Assembly: GCA_903896595.1 (NCBI GenBank)
Contig: CAITYL010000310.1
Coordinates: 1 to 38,669, forward strand
Direction of reading: 5' to 3'
Origin: an uncultured Lentisphaerota bacterium
Lineage (GTDB): Bacteria > Verrucomicrobiota > Lentisphaeria > Oligosphaerales > CAITYL01
Length of the DNA: 38,669 nt
The notes under the pieces were generated by a model. That model was given only the letters and a program-made list of their open reading frames with translations. It was not told the origin of the DNA and made no database searches. This document shows positions 25,082-34,020 of the stretch, in pieces. The translations under genes were made by a program, and so were the position numbers. Within the stretch, counting starts at the first letter, position 1; the number at the start of each line of letters is the position of its first letter.

Positions 25082-25475
25082 CCTGGATTATTCATCTCTG
25101 TAGCTCAGGGCTTGCAGCCCTATCTACTATACGTATTTCTCCCGCAGAGGCGCGGAGGCGCAGAGGAACCGCCAAAACTGCCAAAAATCCCGTTCTTAAT
25201 CCAAATTTTCACCATGAAGAACATGAAGAGCACGAAGAAAAAGCGTAATCAGGACGTCTATCTGCGTTTTGGTCGCCTTGCTGCCGGTTTACTTCATGTG
25301 CTTCATGCTCTTCATGGTGAAAAATGGTGCTCGGAACCATCCAGTTGCCGGTTGTTTTGGGCGATTAAAAAATGCGTATAGTAGATAGGGCTTGCGGCCC
25401 GGCGGGACGTCTCCGCCGCGCTACAAGCGCTCAGCCACGGCACACACCGATCCGGCCTCATGAATAATCCAGGCC
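25082..25475. repeat. Family E element split by a nested insertion
   Basis: The outer parts match the uninterrupted copy at 19979-20085 in inverse orientation: CCTGGATTATTCATCTCTGT on the left, and GGCGGGACGTCTCCGCCGCG to TGAATAATCCAGG on the right. They are separated by 25121-25387. The 437-base gap between exbD and the GDYXXLXY gene holds nothing else. Confidence 0.8.
25121..25387. mobile_element. 267-bp non-coding insertion with inverted ends and 13-bp target duplication
   Basis: The ends are inverted repeats: TATCTACTATACGTATTT (25121-25138) against AAAATGCGTATAGTAGATA (to 25387). The flanks are duplicated: GGGCTTGCAGCCC (25108-25120) and GGGCTTGCGGCCC (25388-25400), one mismatch in 13. 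The uninterrupted family E copy has this 13-mer once. Inside are 8- to 9-bp repeats: GCAGAGGCGCGGAGGC and a CATGAAG-type pair of facing arms (25211-25242 and 25291-25322). It has no coding capacity, so it resembles a MITE moved in trans. Confidence 0.6.
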
Positions 25476-25493
25476 GGCCGTTGGTGATGCTGA

Positions 25494-26543
25494 TCAATCG
25501 ACGCCGCGCGCCCAGAAGGCGCGGGTGGGCAGTTCCCCCTGCCAGACCAGGGCGGCATTGGGCAGTCCCTGCAAGGCGGCCGGCGCGGGCGCCTGGTAGA
25601 CGAAACGGACGGCATGGCCCCCGTCGGTGAGTTCGGTGAGGTGCTTGTGCTCCCCCTTGCCGTTGACCAAGTCCCAGGCCGGATCACGCAGATCCACCGG
25701 GTATTCGACCATTTCGCCCGGCTTCAGCACCCGGACCTCCCGGGCCGCCACCGGCGGCGGCGGCACTCCGGCCGGGCGGCCGACCCAGTGCCAGCCGTTG
25801 TCCGCGGTCGAACGCCCCCACCCCGGCCGGACCGCCTCGACCAGCGTCCATGCGCCGAGTGCCGGCCGTTCCACCACCGCCAACGGCTGGTCTGAGCTGT
25901 TCTTAAGCTTGAGCGTGACCCCGGTGAGGCGGCGATCTTTCCTGTCAAAAACCTGGGCCAGGCCGATGCCGAGGGGGGACGGCTTGACCTGGCGGATAAC
26001 GGCCGAGCCATCACGGGCACGCACGGCGGCCTCGACCAGCAGCGGCGTCTGAATGTCGCCGCCGCCGCCCCGGACCCCGGCGGCGCGCTCGAGGTCGAGC
26101 CCCTTGCCCGCCTCGACAAAAAACGCCTCCAAGCCGTAGCGCACCTGCAACACGTCACCGTCGAACGCCTCAACCCGGCCGCGCAGCCACAGGCCATCCG
26201 TTCCCCGCGGCCGCTGGTCGGACACGCTGGTGGCGTGCATCAGGCCGCCGGCATCGGGGGCCAGCGTCACATACACCCGGCGGTCATTAAACCGGCGACG
26301 GTGGCGCCAATCCGTGTTCTTGGGCCACGTGGCGACGCCATCGCGGAACAGCGCCCTGGGAAGCTGATTGAAGGAATAATTGAGGCGCACGTAATCGCCG
26401 CGAAACGGATCGTTGGGATCCACCGGCGCGGTGCGCAGCCAGACAGTGCGGCCGGTGCGCACCACCCATTCGCGGTCGGCCGCCATCCAGCCCAGCACCA
26501 GGACCTGAAACACCACCGCCGCCAAGATCAGCATCGTACGCAT
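25494..26543 (-). CDS. GDYXXLXY-domain membrane-anchored protein
   Basis: A 349-residue protein with one N-terminal membrane anchor (MLILAAVVFQVLVLGWMAA). The defining family motif is present exactly: FRGDYVRLNYSFN (GDYVRLNY fits GDYXXLXY). Function is unknown; in many genomes this domain is encoded next to, or fused with, DUF2157/DUF4401 membrane proteins, and here the DUF2157 gene lies directly upstream on the same strand, across a 332-base repeat-filled gap. The C-terminal half after about residue 200 is an added extracytoplasmic beta-rich region (LKLKNSSDQPLAVVERPALG, GEMVEYPVDL), not part of the minimal domain. No strong ribosome-binding site precedes the ATG. Confidence 0.82.
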   Translation of the reverse strand: MRTMLILAAVVFQVLVLGWMAADREWVVRTGRTVWLRTAPVDPNDPFRGDYVRLNYSFNQLPRALFRDGVATWPKNTDWRHRRRFNDRRVYVTLAPDAGGLMHATSVSDQRPRGTDGLWLRGRVEAFDGDVLQVRYGLEAFFVEAGKGLDLERAAGVRGGGGDIQTPLLVEAAVRARDGSAVIRQVKPSPLGIGLAQVFDRKDRRLTGVTLKLKNSSDQPLAVVERPALGAWTLVEAVRPGWGRSTADNGWHWVGRPAGVPPPPVAAREVRVLKPGEMVEYPVDLRDPAWDLVNGKGEHKHLTELTDGGHAVRFVYQAPAPAALQGLPNAALVWQGELPTRAFWARGVD

Positions 26544-26630
26544 AATTTAGAGACGCCTTAATTTGAAACACCGAGGCGTGTTTTTAGGTTTCAGGGTTCA
26601 GGAAATGCCAATGCGGAGCGGCGGGTATCA

Positions 26631-26868
26631 GGGCCCGGAACGTCAGTGACGGGTCAAAAGGTGACCGTTCTATAAGTATGGATGGAAAAGCGGCAAAGGA
26701 ATTGCCGCACTCCAAAAACCGTGCCCTTTTGATCAGTACTTTTGAAACCGGCTCTCATGATTTTTTTTCTAAAACCCGACACCTTAACCTGAATTATGCA
26801 TGACTTTGAACAGGAGAAATCAGGAGAGAACGGAGAAAAACTTCTCTGTGGCCTCCTGTTCAAAATCC
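26631..26868. repeat. Cluster of partial repeats: R1 fragment, family D and family C
   Basis: CCCGGAACGTCAGTGACGGG and GTCAAAAGGTGACCG (26631-26668) are one end of R1. AAAAGCGGCAAAGGAATTGC with CGCACTCC (26687-26725) is family D, inverted relative to 1282. TTTGAACAGGAGAAATCAGG to CTCCTGTTCAAA (26802-26868) is family C. Together they fill the gap between the DUF2157 and GDYXXLXY genes. Confidence 0.75.
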
Positions 26869-26875
26869 AATTCAG

Positions 26876-28276
26876 CTATTGGGCTTTCACGACCCGGCGG
26901 CGGGCGTAGGCGACGGCTTCCACGGCGAACAGCGCGCCAACGGCGAGGAAGACCACGCCGCGCGCGAGCTGGCTGTGGAACAGGTCGAAATAGCGTGCCA
27001 CGGCCAGGGCTAAAAAGAGCAGGGACCCGCCCAGGGCCTGACGCCCATGGCCGTCACGGCACCCGTAAAACATCCGCATCGTGGCCAGGGCCAGCAGGGC
27101 CAGGTTGAACAGGCCGACCGTGACCATGCCGTCCGGGTCAAGGAACACCGGCCCGAGCATGCGGGCCAAAACCAGATAAAGGCCGAGCAACGGCAGGAGC
27201 ACCAGATCCCAGCCGGGCCGGTGCCCGGCGGCGGCGGCGTCCGCACTTTCGGCGCGGCGGCCGGCCGCCAGCGCCCACCCCCACAAGCCGAGACTGGCGA
27301 CGAGCATGACCCCGACGTAAGCATGACCGGCCATGAGACCGGCCGCATCGCGGCCATGCTCATACCGCAGCAGGTCATGGACCAGCTCGCGAAAGGTCAG
27401 CAAATACCCAATGACCACCACCAGCACCCAGCCGAAGAACGCCAGCACCGGTGCGGACTCCGCAAAGCGGCCGAGGCGGCCGGCACGGGCCAGGGCGCCG
27501 GCGGCAATCAGCGCCGCGCCGAAATTGAACAGGGTCATCATCACCAGGCGCACGGCATCTCCGCCATGCCCGGTCACCGTGCTCAAGACAAAGATCATCG
27601 ACACCATGAACGCGGCCAGGGTGACTGCCAGCAGCAGGCGCGACCGGTGTTGCCAGGCCAGGGCCCCGCAACCGAAGGCGATCAGCACCGGCGCCAGATG
27701 CTCGGGCGAGCTGAATTGGATCCCCTCGCACCCCGCCCAGGCGGCCAGCAGCACGGCGGCCAACAGCGCCTGGGGAACGGAGGGCATGGCCCAGGCCAGG
27801 ACCAACGCGCCGGCCGCCCACCAGACGAAGGCGTTCGGGTAATGCTCGGAGATGTGATAGATCTGGGCGACCAGCCAGATGCCGGCGCCGAACAGCATGG
27901 TGCCAAGCAGGCACAGTGCCTCGCCCAGGGGACGGTAGGTCGTGGATTTGAGGAACAGGCGCAGACCGGCGGCATGGGCGGCTATCAGGGCGCCGAAAAC
28001 CAGGGCGAGCTTGCCGTATTTGGGAATGGCATGCCAGTTGTAGGCAAACAGCAGGATCACCCCGAGCCCGACCAGAACGGCGGCCAGCCCGCCAAAGAGA
28101 ATGGCGCCCCACGGCCTGGACGCGGCGGCATCGGCCATGGGCGGGACCGCCGCTTCAACGGCCATGGCCGCCGAATAGCGGGAACGAATGGCGCGGGCCT
28201 GCTCGGGAGTGACCAAACCTTCGGCTTCCCAGGCGGCCAATTCCCGGTCAAGCCATGCGGGCGCGGAGGGTTTCAT
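26876..28276 (-). CDS. DUF2157-domain multi-spanning membrane protein
   Basis: A 466-residue integral membrane protein, function unknown. The N-terminal soluble segment (AWLDRELAAWEAEGLVTPEQ, then ARAIRSRY) is the DUF2157 signature. At least ten hydrophobic spans follow, for example ILFGGLAAVLVGLGVILLFA and LCLLGTMLFGAGIWLVAQIY. The ATG at 28276 is chosen because the conserved N-terminus begins there and AGGAT lies 11 bases upstream; the open frame extends to 28318. Its downstream neighbour is the GDYXXLXY protein, the pairing often found for this family. The C-terminal tail is basic (YARRRVVKAQ). Confidence 0.82.
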   Translation of the reverse strand: MKPSAPAWLDRELAAWEAEGLVTPEQARAIRSRYSAAMAVEAAVPPMADAAASRPWGAILFGGLAAVLVGLGVILLFAYNWHAIPKYGKLALVFGALIAAHAAGLRLFLKSTTYRPLGEALCLLGTMLFGAGIWLVAQIYHISEHYPNAFVWWAAGALVLAWAMPSVPQALLAAVLLAAWAGCEGIQFSSPEHLAPVLIAFGCGALAWQHRSRLLLAVTLAAFMVSMIFVLSTVTGHGGDAVRLVMMTLFNFGAALIAAGALARAGRLGRFAESAPVLAFFGWVLVVVIGYLLTFRELVHDLLRYEHGRDAAGLMAGHAYVGVMLVASLGLWGWALAAGRRAESADAAAAGHRPGWDLVLLPLLGLYLVLARMLGPVFLDPDGMVTVGLFNLALLALATMRMFYGCRDGHGRQALGGSLLFLALAVARYFDLFHSQLARGVVFLAVGALFAVEAVAYARRRVVKAQ

Positions 28277-28355
28277 GGCCGAACCATATCCTGTCATGAA
28301 GCGGCTTGCAAAACCCAAAACACCGCCAGCTCACAAGGGGCGCGTAACCACACCC

Positions 28356-28394
28356 AAAAAAAACGCGCCGGCCGGGGTGAACCGGTCGGCGCGT
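28356..28394 (-). terminator. Intrinsic terminator downstream of hppA
   Basis: On the minus strand a 12-bp GC stem (CGCGCCGACCGG / CCGGCCGGCGCG) with a short loop is followed by eight T residues, about 60 bases past the hppA stop. The layout is a textbook intrinsic terminator. A smaller GGGGCGGCC / GGCCGCCCC palindrome lies between it and the gene. Confidence 0.9.
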
Positions 28395-28452
28395 AAAACG
28401 GGCGGGCGACGGGGAAGGGCGGCCACGGGGGGCCGCCCCTACGAGGCCGCAA

Positions 28453-30981
<2,529 letters not shown>

Positions 30982-31126
30982 CGCGTTACGCACCTGTATG
31001 TTGATTGATTTTGTTTGACGGCGACGCTCCGTGCCGGCGTCTTTTCGCCAGCCACCAACCGCCGCAGAGGGAATTCCTGCTCCGAAGCCGAAAGCCGGCC
31101 CCGTAAAAAAACAAAAATTCGCGTCT

Positions 31127-31154
31127 ACTCTAATGCCGGTTTTGCGGTTTTCAA
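31127..31154 (-). promoter_or_regulatory. Candidate hppA promoter
   Basis: On the minus strand TTGAAA (31149-31154) and TAGAGT (31127-31132) are separated by 16 bases. The implied leader of about 140 nt contains a GACGCC...GCGTC stem and other GC-rich stems; I do not recognise a known riboswitch in it. Confidence 0.35.
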
Positions 31155-31227
31155 TGTCATCGTCAAGCCCTTGCTGGTTTTGGCGGCTGTTGTCATGGCG
31201 GCGGGGCGGCCGGCGGGGGGAGAAAAA

Positions 31228-31374
31228 AGGACCTAAAGGACCTATGGGACCGGGGTGACGCGGTGCAAGGCGCGCCCTTGACAAAACCCTTTTTTGGCCT
31301 ATAATGGCTAATAAAATAATGTGTTTCTATGCCATCCCTTAGGTCCTTTAGGTCGCTTAGGTCCTTTCTTGGGT
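31228..31374. repeat. 9-bp GGACCTAAA-type repeats, facing arms
   Basis: Left arm AAGGACCTAAAGGACCTATG (31228-31252) and right arm CTTAGGTCCTTTAGGTCGC then TTAGGTCC (31335-31374), both with a 9-bp period and opposite orientation. The right arm lies inside the leader of the four-helix-bundle gene. The left arm, read toward hppA, has the same TTAGGTCC sense. Confidence 0.85.
31278..31305 (+). promoter_or_regulatory. Perfect consensus sigma-70 promoter
   Basis: TTGACA (31278-31283) and TATAAT (31300-31305) are both exact consensus hexamers, with a 16-base spacer. Transcription would start near 31312 and run through the 9-bp repeat arm (31335-31374) into the four-helix-bundle gene. It is the strongest promoter by sequence in the window. 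Confidence 0.75.
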
Positions 31375-31399
31375 TCCTCTTCCCCGGAGGCCTCCCGCC

Positions 31400-31969
31400 A
31401 TGCCCGCCCGTTTCATCCCGCCCCACGGCGGCTATCAGCGGCTGCTGTCTTATCAGAAGGCGGAAATCGTCTATGACGCCACCGTCCGCTTCTGCGACCG
31501 GCTGGTCCCTGCCGGTGACCGCACCCGCGACCAGATGATTCAGGCCGCGCGCTCCGGAAAACAGAACATTGTGGAAGGCAGCCAAGCCTCCGCCATGTCC
31601 AAGCAGACCGAGATTTTTCTGACCAGTGTCGCTCGTGCCAGTTTTGAGGAACTGCTGGGCGATTATCTCGATTTCCTGCGGAACCACGGCGCGGCTGAAT
31701 GGCCCGAGGCGCATCCTTATGCGCAGCGCCTGCGCCACCTCAACCGTACCCCCGGCGCCACCTATGCCACGTTCCAAAAGGGGCTTGAGCATTCCGATCC
31801 GGTCATCTGCGCCAATGTCATCCTCGGGTTGGTCCGGGCGACCTGTTACCTCCTGGACCGGCAGCTTCGGCAATTGGAAGCCGCATTTGTCAAAAACGGC
31901 GGCATCCGTGAACGCATGACCCAGGCCCGCTTGCAGGAACGCCGGCAGCAGCGGGAACAAGGGACCTAA
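31400..31969 (+). CDS. Four-helix-bundle suffix-domain protein
   Basis: A 189-residue, largely helical protein of the four-helix-bundle group (related to 23S rRNA intervening-sequence proteins), with the suffix-type layout recalled as TIGR04258. Visible features are GGYQRLLSYQKAEIVYDATV, then QMIQAARSGKQNIVEGSQAS, the conserved loop, SVARASFEELLGDYLDFLR and a Gln/Arg-rich C-terminal helix (MTQARLQERRQQREQ). The biochemical function of the family is unknown. GGAGG lies nine bases before the ATG and within a GGAGGCCTCC palindrome. A consensus promoter and a block of 9-bp repeats lie upstream, and the same repeat type begins at the last codons: the TAA stop is part of GGGACCTAAA. Its codon use looks like that of the neighbours. 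Confidence 0.85.
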   Translation: MPARFIPPHGGYQRLLSYQKAEIVYDATVRFCDRLVPAGDRTRDQMIQAARSGKQNIVEGSQASAMSKQTEIFLTSVARASFEELLGDYLDFLRNHGAAEWPEAHPYAQRLRHLNRTPGATYATFQKGLEHSDPVICANVILGLVRATCYLLDRQLRQLEAAFVKNGGIRERMTQARLQERRQQREQGT

Positions 31970-32106
31970 ACGACCTAAGGGACCTAAAAGAAGCGAGGAC
32001 AACCCTGCGCGCCCCCGGCAGGACTGCGCTGCGGTTCTGTTGTTGCCCACCCCAAGCGGGGCGTCTCTTTCGTCCTTTAGGTCCCTTGGGTCCTTTAGGT
32101 CTTTTG
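31961..32106. repeat. 9-bp GGACCTAAA-type repeats after the four-helix gene
   Basis: Left arm GGGACCTAAACGACCTAAGG and GACCTAAAAG (31961-31992) and right arm CTTTAGGTCCCTTGGGTCCT (32071-32106). They are inverted across a spacer of about 78 bases. After the right arm come TTCCCC and AGGAGTTGCCGC (32126-32138), resembling the leader before the ATG at 31400 and the one at 32552, but without a following gene. Confidence 0.8.
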
Positions 32107-32208
32107 TTTGTCCCTTCCCCGCCCCCCAGGAGTTGCCGCCGGCCCGGCCTCAACGGCACCCGCGCGCCCAAAAACCCAACCCGGCATAGCCGGAACCAAA
32201 ATAATGTC

Positions 32209-32334
32209 ATTTCACCACAGAGGACACAGAGGGCACAGAGGGCACAGAGAGGTGAGACTGATGGGGCCGAAAAAGCGAACGCTCCCCCGGCATTTTTTTC
32301 CTCTGTGTTCTCTGTGCGCTCTGTGGTGAAATCA
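32209..32334. repeat. CACAGAGGG 9-bp repeats in a long hairpin
   Basis: Left arm ATTTCACCACAGAGGACACA followed by three more CACAGAG units (32209-32252), and right arm CCTCTGTGTTCTCTGTGCGC to GGTGAAAT (about 32300-32334). The arms pair nearly throughout over 33 bases, with a loop of about 50 bases. No gene lies inside. Confidence 0.85.
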
Positions 32335-32414
32335 TGCGCATCTTGCAACGGATTTCACTGGGGTACTAAAGGCCCCAAGAAACAGCCCGGTGCAGGGTCC
32401 GATTGCTTTTTGCC

Positions 32415-32456
32415 GTCCCTTAGGTCCTTTAGGTCCCTTCGGTCCCTTTTGGTTCC
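32415..32456. repeat. 9-bp TTAGGTCCT repeats, third leader copy
   Basis: GTCCCTTAGGTCCTTTAGGT and CCCTTCGGTCCC. It is followed, across a C-rich stretch with two CCCCGCTACCC units, by AGGAGTTGCCGC and the ATG at 32552. This parallels the leaders at 31335 and 32071. Confidence 0.75.
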
Positions 32457-32551
32457 CCCCCCCCGCGGCATTTTCCCCGCCCCCGCTACCCCTGGGTAGT
32501 CGCACCCCGCCCCGCGTCCGCCGACATTCCCCGCTACCCAGGAGTTGCCGC

Positions 32552-32695
32552 ATGCCCGACATCAACACCACCGTCCGCCTCAACATCCGCAAGCGGGTTA
32601 CGCAAGGAAACGCGTTGCGCGATGAAACTCCAAATACGGAACGGATTGCGAAGGACCAAAACGTAAATGCAATTAGTTGTGAATGTGCAACTTAG
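32552..32695 (+). CDS. Orphan small ORF behind a repeat leader
   Basis: A 47-residue frame, MPDINTTVRLNIRKRVTQGN and onward, ending in ISCECAT. I do not recognise it. It starts at the position that corresponds to the four-helix-bundle start in the parallel leader (AGGAG, seven-base spacer, ATGCCCG). After the first 15 codons the base composition falls and the sequence becomes unlike the flanks, so this may be the start of a lost gene run into foreign DNA. It overlaps the Vsr-like fragment. Confidence 0.25.
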   Translation: MPDINTTVRLNIRKRVTQGNALRDETPNTERIAKDQNVNAISCECAT

Positions 32696-33000
32696 ATCAG
32701 TCCGATTTCTATAACTGGTGTTCGTGTGCCGGTCACTGCACATTGTCCCTGCCAACCGACGGCTGTTTCTGGCATGGGTGTCCGCGCTGTTACCGGCGGC
32801 CGGGGAGCAATCGCGCGTTCTGGGACGCCAAGCTCGCCCGCAACCGGGCGCGTGACCGCGCCGTGGCTCGCGACCTCCGCCGGCGCGGCTGGCGCGTGCT
32901 CCGTCTTTGGGAACACGCCCTGGCCGGTCCCGCGGCGGCACGTGCGGTGGAGCGGGTAAAGCGCGCGGTGGGCGGGGCGGGGCGGAAAACCACGGACTAA
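32683..33000 (+). pseudogene. Truncated Vsr-like (very short patch repair) endonuclease
   Basis: From about 32758 the frame reads DGCFWHGCPRCYRRPGSN, then RAFWDAKLARNRARDRAV and LRRRGWRVLRLWEHAL, the clear C-terminal two-thirds of a Vsr T:G-mismatch endonuclease, including the FWHGCP metal/zinc region. The normal N-terminal part (about 50 residues with the catalytic Asp in a LPGKPDLVF-type strand) is absent. The first 25 codons of the open frame (MCNLDQSDFYNW...) are unrelated. No ribosome site is evident and no cytosine methylase gene is nearby. The TAA stop lies inside the first CACGGACTAA unit of a tandem repeat. Likely a non-functional fragment. Confidence 0.7.
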
Positions 33001-33092
33001 CACGGACGGGCACGGACTGACACGGACGGCCCCGCCTTGATGAGGGGGTGGCGGGGTCCGTGCAAGTCCGTGAACGTCCGTGTCGGTCCGTG
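32991..33092. repeat. 10-bp CACGGACNNN repeats in a hairpin
   Basis: Left arm of four units, CACGGACTAACACGGACGGG and CACGGACTGACACGGACGG (32991-33029); right arm of four TCCGTG units (33055-33092): GGTCCGTGCAAGTCCGTG and AACGTCCGTGTCGGTCCGTG. The spacer of about 25 bases contains CCCGCC/GGCGGG. The first unit contains the stop codon of the Vsr-like frame. Confidence 0.85.
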
Positions 33093-33169
33093 CGAGGGAC
33101 CGGCCGCCTGCACGCCGCATCCTGACACACGCCACCCCAGACCGGCCAAGCCATCTTGAATGTTGGACG

Positions 33170-33955
33170 TTATTCCTTGACCAGGGCGGCGATGCCGCCG
33201 GTATAGTACGGTTTCGTGAACAGCACTTTTTTCGCCCGCTCGTCGGTGATGGTGATGCAGGCTCCAATCATGTCCACCTTGCCGGCTGCGAGGGCGGGGA
33301 TCATGCCGCCGAAATCCATGTTGACGACCTCGAGTTTCATATCGAGCCGTTGCGCGATGCGGCGGGCCATCTCGATATCGAACCCGACCACGTTCCGCGA
33401 CCCGTCGATGAACGAGAACGGTTCGGTTACGGCGGCGGTGCCGAAGGTGAGCACGCCTTTGCCGCCGGCCGCGGGCAGCTCCGGCATGGGGGCCGGGGCG
33501 CCGGTCTTCGGCAGCCAGCGGGCGAGCATCTCATCGTAGGTGCCGTTCTTCCGGAGTTCGGCAATGACGCTGTCCGCCGCCTGCTTGAGCTCCGGCTGGT
33601 CCAACCGGACCGCGAAACCGTACTGGTCCGTGGTCACCATGTCCGGCAGGATGGCGAAGCCGCCATTTTTGGCGGCGAGGTTGCGGAGGATCGGTTCGTC
33701 ATAGGCGGCGGCATCGACCTTGCCGCTGCTGACCGCCATGGCGGCGTCCATCACGCTGTTGAAATATTTGAACTTGGCCTTGGGCAGGCGGGAGAGGACC
33801 AGTTTGTCGGCGATGGTTCCCGTGGGCACGGCGATTTCCTTGCCGTCAAGCTGGCCGAGCCGGGTGATTTTTTCCCGCGCGCCGCAGCCGGCGAACAGCA
33901 GGCAGGCGGTCATGGCGAGACCGATAACGGCGGGGATGACGGGCAGACGAGTCAT
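33170..33955 (-). CDS. Amino-acid-type ABC transporter binding protein, lobes in permuted order
   Basis: Periplasmic solute-binding lipoprotein of 261 residues for the adjacent ABC transporter. The signal and lipobox are clear (VIGLAMTACLLFAGC, Cys24). Family 3 binding proteins normally start with the ligand lobe motif of GFDVEIA type and then have the second lobe. Here the second-lobe sequence comes first (LGQLDGKEIAVPTGTIADKL to GTYDEMLARWL, residues 33-148), and the first lobe comes last (VLTFGTAAVTEPFSFIDG, VVGFDIEMARRIAQRL, TITDERAKKVLFTKPYY, residues 168-260). This is a circular permutation cut at the hinge. The ATG at 33955 has AAAGGA nine bases upstream; the longer frame to 34024 is repeat DNA. 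It is the last gene of the permease-ATPase-binding protein operon. Confidence 0.88.
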   Translation of the reverse strand: MTRLPVIPAVIGLAMTACLLFAGCGAREKITRLGQLDGKEIAVPTGTIADKLVLSRLPKAKFKYFNSVMDAAMAVSSGKVDAAAYDEPILRNLAAKNGGFAILPDMVTTDQYGFAVRLDQPELKQAADSVIAELRKNGTYDEMLARWLPKTGAPAPMPELPAAGGKGVLTFGTAAVTEPFSFIDGSRNVVGFDIEMARRIAQRLDMKLEVVNMDFGGMIPALAAGKVDMIGACITITDERAKKVLFTKPYYTGGIAALVKE

Positions 33956-33987
33956 GGCGGAGTTTCCTTTGGGTTGGTTGGTTTTTA

Positions 33988-34019
33988 CCGTAGGGGCGAC
34001 CGGCCGGTCGCCCCTACGG
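33988..34019. promoter_or_regulatory. 32-bp perfect palindrome between ATPase and binding-protein genes
   Basis: CCGTAGGGGCGACCGG and its reverse complement abut with no loop bases. It lies one base beyond the ATPase stop codon and 32 bases before the binding-protein ATG. As RNA it would make a very stable stem without a following U-run on the minus strand, so mRNA stabilisation or differential expression of the binding protein is the likelier inference than termination. It may also be a repeat copy: GGCCGCCCCTACG near 28432 is related. Confidence 0.55.
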
Positions 34020-34020
34020 C

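Noticed and set aside
30982-31126. Riboswitch in the hppA leader
   Set aside because: The leader has GC-rich stems, but I could not match it to any riboswitch consensus I know, so only a candidate promoter is listed.
32209-32334. Possible small RNA gene
   Set aside because: The long hairpin could be transcribed, but there is no promoter or terminator evidence, and it fits the tandem-repeat hairpin class seen elsewhere.
31961-33092. Integron-type gene cassettes with attC hairpins after single small ORFs
   Set aside because: Single ORFs followed by hairpins gave the impression, but I see no RYYYAAC/GTTRRRY core sites, no integrase, and the hairpins are made of short tandem units that differ between loci.
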